This document shows, in pieces, positions 56,701 to 64,000 of a stretch of DNA of 64,000 nt. Both the position numbers and the translations under genes were made by a program. This DNA is from Euglena gracilis (Eukaryota > Euglenida > Euglenophyceae > Euglenales): contig CP154955.1 of assembly GCA_039621445.1 (NCBI GenBank), forward strand, positions 49,026,086 through 49,090,085, written 5' to 3'. Below the pieces are notes generated by a model that had not been told where the DNA came from, made no database searches, and saw only the letters and a program-made list of their open reading frames with translations. Within the stretch, counting starts at the first letter, position 1; every line of letters begins with the position of its first letter.

Positions 56701-59700
56701 CGAGCCTCCTTTCTTAGTTTAATTCAGTTTTTTTTTTTCAGTTTTTTACACTCAAATTGTGGCTGAGCCCAGATTTCAGCCTGAAAATGTGTTCTGTGTT
56801 CTGTGTCAAGAACTGTGTTTGGGCCAAGAGTTAGGGGGAGCCCAGGGGCGGGACCGCGGCGCCGAAGGCGCCGCGGTCGCCCCTGGGCCCCCCTAAAACC
56901 TTGGCCCAAAACACTGTTCTTGTTTGAAACCGTGTTTTGGGCGAAGATTTAAGACTTTTAAAGTCTCGAAATCGGCCCAAACACGGTTTCAGGAGGGGGC
57001 CCCGAAGGGGGCCCCCTTCGGGGCCCCCTCCTGAACACGTTTTCAGGCTGAAATTGGGCTCTGGAATTCGTGGTCATGATTCACGCAAGGGGTCAAAAAC
57101 GCGAAAATGTGAAATTCGGACCCAAAAAAAACGGCGCCCTAATGGAAAACGTGTCTGACCACAGATGCCTTAATGGAAAACGTGTCATTGCCACAGGTTC
57201 GGGCGGGAAAACGGCGTCCTGGGGACCGAAAATGAAAAGTGCCAAAAAGTGTCCAAAATGGTTTGTAGACATGAGGCAATCATATCTGAGCACTTTTGGG
57301 GGGGGGTATTTGGCCAGAAATTGGGGCATTTTGTGCACCAATTTCCATTTGGCCAAATCTGGGGATTTTCTGAAATAGAATACCATGCAGCAGGGCTGAA
57401 ATCTAAGGCCATCTAAAACCCTTGAGAAGGGTTATCGATCAAGGGGCAACATGGCAGGTGAACAGTGGATTTTGGAATTTGCGAAAAGGGTCCAAAAACC
57501 GTAATTCTGAAAAAACCCAAGGGGTCCAGCTAAAATTTCCTAACCATAATTCTGAAAAACCCAGGGGAGGGTCCAACCAATTTTGAAAACACCCAGGGGG
57601 GCCAAAATTTCCCAACCGTAATTAACATTTCCCAACAATTTTGAAAAATTCCCGGGGGGGTTTCCAGCCAAAATTTCCCAACCGTACTTCTGAAAAACCG
57701 TAGGGGGGGCTCCAGCCAATTTTTTTTTCAACCGGCGTTCTGGAACACGGTTTCACGCCCGAACCGGCGTTCTGGACACAGTTTTCGTATCAGAAACTGC
57801 CAAAAAACATTTTGGTAGTTTGGGGGGGACTCCCCTTGGGGCGGAGGATGCATGAGGCTGGAACGGCCTGGGGCAGGCTGGGAGGGACGGAAAGCCAAGG
57901 GTTGCTTACAATTTGGATGAAATGGTCAACAAAATAATGCCTCTTTTTTAAAATTAAGGAAAAGTGGCACATTTCTTGAGCAAAATGCTTGCCTTAAAAC
58001 CCCCCCAAAAAGAGCAGTTTGTTCCTGATGAGATTTTCATTGGGTTCCCCTCAATCTGCCTGCTTTTTCAGGGTTACCTAAATTTGGATTTTGGCCTTGT
58101 CCCAGCGGGTTGCTTAAACCGGCGTTTGGACGCTGGGTTCAGGACAAAACCGGCATCCCCCCCTTTTTTTGTGGTTAGGGTTGTGCCAATTAATCGTTTC
58201 GGGCTGGCGAACGATTAATCTCGATTAATCGGGGTGTCTCGGACGATTAACGATTAATTGGTCCCTTCCGATTTTTGATTATGAAATCTGCCCGAGAATT
58301 CTAATATCGAACATAGACCATTTCTTTTTGTGCCCGTCGACGAATTTTTGTATACATTCTCTGTCAAAATGGCAGAACGAAGCTTATTAGGAACTGCTTA
58401 ATCTTGAAACCGTGTTTGGGCTGATTTCGAGACTTTAAAAGTCTTAAATCTTCTCCCAAAACACGGTTTCAAACAAGAACGGTGTTTTGGTCCAAGGTTT
58501 TAGGGGGGCCCAGGGGCACCGCGGCGCCTTCGGCGCCGCGGTCCCCGCCCCTGCCCCCTAACTCTTGGCCCAAACACAGTCCTTGACACAAATCAGAATC
58601 GCGCGATGTTTCACGGGCACGTTCGCTGACATGTTGGCCACTTTTAACAACCGTTTTCATGGTGTACCAGCAAGTGTGCTATCTGATTGACTACCCCACG
58701 AATTTTTGTTGATTTCTACTCACAAATTGTGGCTGAGCCCACATTTCAGGCTGAAATCTGGGCTCAGCCACAATTTGTTTAAAAACGTGTTCACAGCCCG
58801 CCAAATGCCTGCCCTGAAATTCGTGGTCATGATTCACACCAGGGGTCAAAAACGGGAATTTGTGAAATTCGGACCCAAAAAACGGCGCCCTAATGGAAAA
58901 CGTGCCTGACCACAGATGCCTTAATGGAAAACGTGTCACTGCCACAAATGCCCTAATGGAAAACGTGCCTGACCACAGATGCCTAAATGGAAAACGTGTC
59001 ATTGCCACAGATGCCCTCATGGAAAACGTCTCACCCCCCCTTTTTTCTTTCTTTTTTTCTCTTTTTTTTGCAGCCCTCCCACTATGGCTAAACGCACGGC
59101 AAACTTTGTGAATGGTCTTTTGCCACCTCCCCCTAGGACGGAACTGTTCCTGGCTGCTCTTGCGGTATACCAGCATGCCAAGAAGCCGAAGGTTGACCCT
59201 CTTCATGGCACCTTGCTGGCACAGGGCAACACAAAGAAAAAGTCCGGCTCCATAGGTGCAGAGCTTGCTGCTGTTGCCAACTGTTTGGAGTTCGCCAAAC
59301 TGTGTCAACATCGGCAAGCCTCTTATCCTGAGCTGGATGCTTTCTTCCAAAATGCCATTCCCAAAAATCCAAATTGTGTGGAGCTGAACAAAGTTGTCTG
59401 TGACGCCTGCAGTTTGGCATATCATTTTCATTGCCAAGATTTGCGGCTGCCACCAAAGTATGACTCTTTTTTGTGTAAAGCGTGTCGTGTGCCGTGATGT
59501 CCGCCACTCCCTTTCGTTGTGCTCCAAGGCAACCTAGCCTTCTGTCATGTTGTAGAGTGCCCCCGATCCGCCTCACCCGTTGAGGACCACCCGGCCTCTC
59601 AACCGCACGCCGATTTTTCATGACAGCGATTTTTTGCTTCTTGCTCGGGGTTGCGACAGATGCCCTAATGGAAAACGTGCCTGAACACAGATGCCTTAAT

Positions 59701-61995
59701 GGAAAACGTGTCATTGCCACAGATGCCTTGATGGAAAACGTGTTCATGACCACAAATTTCAGGGCAGGCATTTGGCGGGCTGAACACGTTTTTATTCAAA
59801 TATGAAGAAAAATGACTCAAAACCCACCCAAATGCCTTCAGAAACCCCCATTCAGGGGTCGTTGGCTCTGAATCTTTGACCGGCCTGCGCCCACCGTTGA
59901 TCCCACAGTTGCCTGACCTGGGCAGCACCCTGTATGTCAAGAATTGTGTTTGGGCCAAGAGTTAGGGGGAGCCCATGGGGCGGGAACTGCGGTCGCCCCT
60001 GGGCCCCCCTAAAACCTTGGCCCAAAACACTGCTCTTGTTGAAACCGTGTTTTGGCCGAAGATTTAAGACCTTTAATGTCTCGATATCGGCCGAAACACG
60101 CCCAGGCAACAAAAAAAGTCGTCGTTGTGTCATGCCTTTTCGTCTTGACACAAGTGATGAAATTCCATCAGATGTGCCAAGGCAGAATTCTCCTGATTCT
60201 CTGATCCAGATGGCTTTTTTGCTTTTGGTTGTTGGAGCAAAGTGCCGTGAACCAGATCGACGACAAGTGGGTTCTGTCTGTCGTCGATGACTTTCTCAAA
60301 CGCTGCCAAGAATTCAGAAGTTTTCGGGGGACGAGGGAGCATCCTGTCCATGATGATAGCCGCGCGTTTCGCCATTAGCAAAGGCGTCAACCCCCCCCCC
60401 CCGGGTTCTATTGGGCTCATTGCGGGAAATTGGTGATGTATTTTTTGGTGGTCGCTAGCGACTGGTCGCTAGCGACTGTTGGTGATGGCCTAGCGACCAT
60501 TGGTGGTCGGACCGAGTAGTCGCTCCGACCACCAATTTTAAGTCCACCCCCTCTAAAAAATTTCAAGCCCCCCCCCCCCCAAATTTCATTCAAATATGAA
60601 GGAACTTGACTCAGAGCCCACCCAAATGCCTTCAGAAACCCCCATTCGGGGTCCATTTGCAAAAAAAAAATTGTGTAATAACCTCTTGTTGGGGCTGTTC
60701 TTTTGAAGGTGCCTGTGGAAGGCAAGGATGGCCACAGATAAACGACACAAACAACGTCCTAAAAGCCCTCAAATAACAAAATCCTCTTGTGTGTGCTAGG
60801 CAAGGATGGTCGAATCGCGCTCCGTAATGAATATCACCACACAGACGCAAACCCCGATACGCTAACTTAGTCGGCCTACGGCCTCCGGGGGGGGGGGGGG
60901 CTGCCGCCCCCGGACCCCCCCCGCCAAAAATAACAAAATCCCTTTGTGTGTGCAACATGAGGGGGGCCAAATCGCGCTCCCCAACGAACCCCGATATGTG
61001 AACTTAGTCGGCCTACAGCCTCCTCCAGGGGAGGGGCTGCTGCCCCGGACCCCCCCCCCCGCCCAATATAACAAAATCCCCTTTTGTGTGCAAAGCAAGG
61101 ATGGCCGAAACGCGCTCCCTAACTCCGACAAAGACAAGGTCATAGAAATGGCACAAAAAGAACATATTACCCATAATTTTTTGCAAATGGACCCCGAATG
61201 GGGGTTTCTGAAGGCATTTGGGTGGGTTTTGAGTCAATTTCCTTCATATTTGAATGAAATTTTTTGGAGGGGGGGGCTTAAAAATTTTTCAGAGGGGGGT
61301 GGACTTAAAATTGGTGATCGGAGTGACTGGTCGGCCCGACCACCAATGGTCGCTAGCGACCATGGTCGCTAACGACCACCAAAAAGTCCATCACCAATTT
61401 CTCGCTCGCCCCCCCCCCCCTGTGCCCGAGTCCTTGAAATACAGTGCATACTTTTCATGGACTGAAACTTTCAATTTTTTTTTAAAAAGTGCCCCAAATA
61501 CGCCTGGAAGCGATGCGTGAAGCCAATCAACGATATACAGGGCAGGCACCGGGCCTCTTAGTCCACGATTACAGAAGAAATCGTGGGTGAAACCCATATA
61601 CGGCCCGTATAGAGGTTACGCCCACGATTTTTATAAAAATTTGTCAATCCCACAGGAGACATATCAATTGTAATTGTGGATAGGGGTCCGATTGCCTGCC
61701 CTGTATTTCGTGGGCATACTCATGTTATCTACCATGAATTCGTGGGACCCTGCGCCTGCCCTCTATTTTGTGGGAGGTAGGAACCCGGTCGGTGAACAGG
61801 GGGGGCGGCGGGTGCATTTAACCAATCTGAGGTATTGAGGGTCCGGGCAACAACGTGAAAATGAAAGCATCATTGCCGTTCATTTCTGTGGGTGTTTCTC
61901 GTCCATTTGCAGTTTTAACCACACTTGGCGAGAAGATGACAGAAGAAGAAGTTCATCAGATTATGAAAGATGTGAAAACTGATGAAGAAGGAAAG
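53741..61995 (+). CDS. EF-hand protein (calmodulin/myosin light chain-like), partial
   Basis: Four exons join in phase: 53741-53832, 53884-54019, 54065-54125, 61913-61995, separated by introns of 51, 45 and 7787 nt, all GT-AG. The product reads EAEWKETWYLFDDKKTDKVS, HIIRSLGRKHTEAEVAEITK, PVTMEEFLTYMRKPYEG, ALQAFDGNDSGYLKTSELVS and LLTTLGEKMTEEEVHQIMKD, ending at a GTGCGT donor. The FDGNDSGYLKTSEL loop resembles an EF-hand loop; the first loop is DDKKTDKVSKTDF. The lack of several canonical acidic ligands suggests a weak calcium binder such as an essential light chain. No ATG is found in the first visible exon, and the last exon(s) beyond 61995 are not identified. Confidence 0.85.
54307..54364. 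repeat. Perfect 58-bp palindrome
   Basis: Two exactly complementary 29-bp arms begin AGGGTTAGGTGCGCACATGG and meet at TTGCGCAA. The outer part GGTTAGGTGCGC is shared with the foldback element at 4164-4388. Located in intron 3 of the EF-hand gene, near its 5' end. Confidence 0.95.
55460..55715. repeat. G/C-rich inverted-repeat module
   Basis: GGTGCCTGCCCCTAGCAGGC on the left and TGCCTGCTAGGGGCAGGC plus GGTGCCTGCCCCTAGCACC on the right, around a GGCGCCTTTGGCGCC hairpin. Poly-G-module type, non-coding. Confidence 0.6.
56808..57032 (+). repeat. Y-family repeat copy 1 with 42-bp perfect palindrome
   Basis: AAGAACTGTGTTTGGGCCAA through a GACCGCGGCGCCGAAGG palindrome to AAACACGGTTTC. It ends in a perfect palindrome, 56991-57032, with 21-bp arms starting AGGAGGGGGCCCCGAAGGGG. 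Other copies: 58407-58590 (inverted) and 59936-60100 (direct). Confidence 0.75.
57199..57796. repeat. Internally deleted copy of the 35.58-36.68 kb repeat
   Basis: Matches 35583-36112 almost base for base, then jumps to match 36615-36681, so about 500 bp present in the other copy is missing. Same orientation. Lies within intron 3 of the EF-hand gene. Confidence 0.8.
58407..58590 (-). repeat. Y-family repeat copy 2 (inverted)
   Basis: Reverse-complement match to 56808-56995 with a central CCGCGGCGCCTTCGGCGCCG palindrome. Together the two inverted copies could form a hairpin of about 1.6-kb span. Confidence 0.75.
59084..59497 (+). CDS. Element-encoded ORF with PHD-like zinc cluster
   Basis: Starts MAKRTANFVNGLLPPPPRTE (possibly continuing an upstream exon after TTTTTTTTGCAG at 59073) and ends with VVCDACSLAYHFHCQDLRLP and FLCKACRVP before TGA. 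The Cys-x2-Cys-x4-His-x2-Cys and terminal Cys-x2-Cys arrangement is that of a PHD-type finger whose first pair is missing. A paralogous start lies on the opposite strand at 60372-60130. The repetitive setting suggests the C-terminal part of a transposon protein; no named family is assigned. Confidence 0.55.
   Translation: MAKRTANFVNGLLPPPPRTELFLAALAVYQHAKKPKVDPLHGTLLAQGNTKKKSGSIGAELAAVANCLEFAKLCQHRQASYPELDAFFQNAIPKNPNCVELNKVVCDACSLAYHFHCQDLRLPPKYDSFLCKACRVP
59936..60100 (+). repeat. Y-family repeat copy 3
   Basis: Direct match to 56808-56980, with the central GGCGCC palindrome shortened and the distal GGGGCC palindrome absent. Confidence 0.7.
60130..60420 (-). CDS. Paralogue of the 59084 ORF, truncated
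   Basis: The minus frame reads MAKRAAIIMDRMLPRPPKTS, VVDLVHGTLLQQPKAKKPSG and HLMEFHHLCQDEKA before a stop. It aligns without large gaps to MAKRTANFVNGLLPPPPRTE, HGTLLAQ and ANCLEFAKLCQHRQ of the ORF at 59084-59497 but lacks the zinc cluster. Conservation of the protein rather than the DNA suggests an older, expressed element family. Confidence 0.55.
   Translation of the reverse strand: MSPIEPGGGGLTPLLMAKRAAIIMDRMLPRPPKTSEFLAAFEKVIDDRQNPLVVDLVHGTLLQQPKAKKPSGSENQENSALAHLMEFHHLCQDEKA
60426..61401. mobile_element. TIR element, 976 bp, with internal tandem units
   Basis: GAAATTGGTGATG at the left and CATCACCAATTTC at the right begin inverted arms of about 190 bp containing GGTGGTCGCTAGCGACC, GGTGGACTTAAAATTGG and CATTCAAATATGAAGG. 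The centre has three imperfect units of GCAAGGATGG...ATAACAAAATCC with G runs. An arm fragment also occurs at 59800-59870. No TSD could be read. Confidence 0.75.
61402..61912. other. Remainder of EF-hand intron 3
   Basis: Contains imperfect CCACGATT/AATCGTGG palindromes at 61.57-61.63 kb and two CTGCCCTGTATTTCGTGGG-like units at 61.69-61.77 kb. The pyrimidine-rich TTTCTGTGGGTGTTTCTCG and TTGCAG at 61907-61912 form the acceptor of the last visible exon. Confidence 0.6.
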
Positions 61996-62640
61996 GTGCG
62001 TATCTTCTGTTTTTTTTTAAACTCCACGATTCCGAGGGAACTCTACCCAAACCAGACTTTTAATGTGTTTTCCATCAAAAAGTCATGTATTTTGGGTTCA
62101 TTTTTTTTTGAAAAAAAATTCAAAAAATTCCCCAGCCAAAATCCCTGTTTCCCAAAATTGGTGAAAATGCTGTGGTGTGGGGGGGGTCCCCCCCCACCTC
62201 CCGAGTGGGGGTGGTCACCCCCCCCCCACCCAGCCTTCCCGTTCTGCCCTGGTGGGGGGTCCGATCCCCCCCACCAGGCCTTCTTGTACAGCCCTGGACC
62301 TGCCCGCTGCCTTGCTTGCCTGGGGAGAGGGAGGGCAGGATGGAAGGGAAGGGAAGATGCCAAGGGTGATGGAGGGCACCTGGGCCCTTGGGCGAAAAAG
62401 CAGGAAGCCCAGGGAAAGACCAATTTCGGGGTATTTTTGGCCCAACACCAACCCAGGTGCTCCAGGAGAGGCGCTCCAGGAGGAGTCCACACCACTGGTA
62501 CCACTGACGCCCCTGAATTCCCAATGTGCCTTCGATACGACAGAGAAATTCTTCAGCACATCTGATGTCCTAAGAGATTTAGTTTCCACCTTAGCGTCCA
62601 ATTTCGTTCCATTTTAGTAAGTGTAATGGTAATAGAATTG
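61996..62640. other. Downstream of the last EF-hand exon; no exon fixed
   Basis: Intron sequence with G-rich dispersed repeat (62.17-62.30 kb, ending TTCTTGTACAGCCCTGG). A plus frame near 62.52-62.61 kb reads CAFDTTEKFFSTSDVLRDLV but has no acceptor in the right place, so I do not call it an exon. Confidence 0.4.
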
Positions 62641-62669
62641 TTTGCTGGACATTTTTTACAATACACGCC

Positions 62670-63435
62670 ATGCTCCAGTGGTGTGCGGTTGCTGACAGTT
62701 ATGCGGGTTGAGATAGCGGAAGCGGCGGGGATGGTGTGGCAGAGCTGGCCAAATGGTTGATGGTGACTGCTGACAGGGAGGGGAGGCTGTCGGCAGCACA
62801 GGTGATGCGCAATGGCGTTAGTGGGCAACCCAGATGGCAGGCTGGGATCACCGGTAGGTGCAGAGGCCAGCGCCAGGGGTGGTTGGAGCTGTTCAGCCGG
62901 TATGGCGTTTGGGAGGTTGTGCTCTTTTGACATTGGGCTGTGTCACATGGCGGTGCACCGAGGAGCTGTGGCAGCACAGGTGCTGCGCAATGGCGGTTAG
63001 TGGGCACCCAGATGCAGGCTGGGATCACCGGAGTGCAGCGGCCCCAGCGCCAGGGGTCCCGGAGGTGGGTCGGAGTGCTGGTCACAGTACTGCGGCACAC
63101 CCCGCCCCCTACCCATCTGAGCGCAGAGGTTTCGACTCCGATGGCCCTGCCGGGCACTTTACGGGGGGGGTGGGGGAGGTGGTTCGGCAAGCTTTGTCGA
63201 CACCAGCCAAGCTGTGGGGGTCTGCCCTTGGGCACTGGGGGCATTTTTCGGCCTTTGGTGAGTGCCAGGCAGACAGCCCAGGTGGCACAATAGAGCCGTT
63301 CACTGGAGGTGTTATAATCACACGCCGTGCTCCAGCTGTGCGGCGTGTTGTTGCTGACACCGAGATGCGGTGGGGACTGTGTGGCAGAACTGGCCAAATG
63401 GTTGAGGTGACTGCTGGTAGGGAGGGGGGTTCAGA
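62670..63435. repeat. G-rich direct repeats
   Basis: The block GGTGTGGCAGAGCTGGCCAA with about 110 bp around it (62.68-62.79 kb) recurs at 63.31-63.43 kb. A second block, GCACAGGTGATGCGCAATGG through GCTGGGATCACCGG (62.80-62.87 kb), recurs at 62.98-63.04 kb. Long ORFs on both strands here appear to be repeat artefacts. Confidence 0.75.
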
Positions 63436-64000
63436 ATTAGTTTAGTACAGCAGGGCTGTAGGGCGGTGCTCCAACCCCTCCATGGAAGGGTGGGCGACGA
63501 CTCGTAATGGTTGCAAGGCACCCAGGGATTTTTTCTTTGCAATGGGCGCATTTGCGCAGATGTGCAAAATTTACGAATTTTCTGGGACCCTTTACCCTGA
63601 GACTTTACACTAAGAACAGCTTATGAACTGTTACACCCCACTGTTGAGGGGATCCTTTCATTAAAAACACCAAAAACTTTCCACCCCAGCACATCCCACC
63701 ATGTGCATAGGTGAAATGGGGGAATCACAAATGCCTGAGAACGCAAGAAATACAATTTCTGGCAACCACATAACATTGCCGACCCAGAACTCGAAACCAT
63801 CCATTTTTTCCATTGCAATTGCTTTAAATTTCTGACCCTATTCAGGACATTTGCTTGCCTGTTGACAATAACTGTCCCTCATGGACCGTCCTGATGCCCA
63901 TGCTTCGCCCTAGGCTTCTTCCTTGGGCGTTCCAAAGCCACAGAGGAGTCTGAACGGGGTCTGACATTTTAGCCGAGGAAAAAAATGCCTTAAAAAACCT
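63436..64000. other. No gene recognised
   Basis: A/T-balanced sequence to the window edge with no supported ORF. The final bases (CCTTAAAAAACCT) resemble the CCTTAAAA-rich patches at 11.7-12.0 and 13.1-13.5 kb. Confidence 0.5.

Larger units (their letters stand above)
55036..59796. repeat. Inverted pair of GTGTTCAGCCCGCCAAATG ends
   Basis: CGTGTTCAGCCCGCCAAATG at 55046, followed by repeated GGCATCTGTGG...ACGTTTTCCATTA units, is mirrored at 59.65-59.80 kb. Further copies of the same end occur in plus orientation near 57060 and 58790. It may mark a 4.7-kb composite element containing the zinc-finger ORF at 59084. Confidence 0.5.

Noticed and set aside
62490-62615. FDTTEKFFSTSDVLRDLV as a final EF-hand exon
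   Set aside because: No AG acceptor in the proper phase precedes it, and the visible exons already cover the expected last EF-hand helix; resemblance is probably chance.

Overview
The window is nuclear DNA from an intron-rich, repeat-laden eukaryote, most likely a protist or alga; I cannot place it more precisely. Genes are broken into exons of about 30-200 bp. Some introns are very short (35, 45 and 51 nt) and others run from hundreds of bases to nearly 8 kb. The long ones hold inverted-repeat elements and G/C homopolymer runs of 8-17 nt. I found no bacterial-style operon, rRNA or CRISPR array. I did not search systematically for tRNAs.

Layout. 1-3.5 kb (minus): dispersed exons of a gene with an ADP-ribosyltransferase-like domain, running off the left edge. 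3.6-14.5 kb: microsatellites, a foldback element, two small elements with 8-bp target-site duplications (TSDs), and several minus-strand candidate exons I could not join. 15.2-31.9 kb (minus): the best-resolved gene, 19 exons whose phases close exactly to 610 codons, encoding an N-terminal RING finger, a TPR array and a C-terminal DnaJ (J) domain. Two of its introns appear to start with GA rather than GT. 32-38.5 kb: no recognised gene; minisatellite, TIR elements and dispersed repeats. 38.5-53.7 kb: a nest of mobile DNA. It holds two inverted copies of one repeat (X1, X2), the two separated ends of a reverse-transcriptase gene, a non-autonomous element with a 10-bp TSD, and a 6.3-kb element with matching ends, its own 10-bp TSD and a multi-exon DDE-type transposase carrying a C2HC zinc finger. 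53.7-62 kb (plus): an EF-hand (calmodulin/myosin-light-chain-like) gene whose third intron is 7.8 kb and full of nested repeats, including two paralogous zinc-finger ORFs in opposite orientation. 62-64 kb: G/C-rich direct repeats.

The most interesting points are the RING-TPR-J architecture, the phase-supported GA-AG introns, the apparently complete MULE-like element with a matching MITE, and several MITE families with visible TSDs, one with an empty site preserved in a paralogous repeat copy. The three host genes share no obvious pathway. The RING-TPR-J protein looks like a chaperone/ubiquitin triage factor, the EF-hand protein like a calcium-sensor or myosin light chain, and the first gene like an ADP-ribosylating enzyme.
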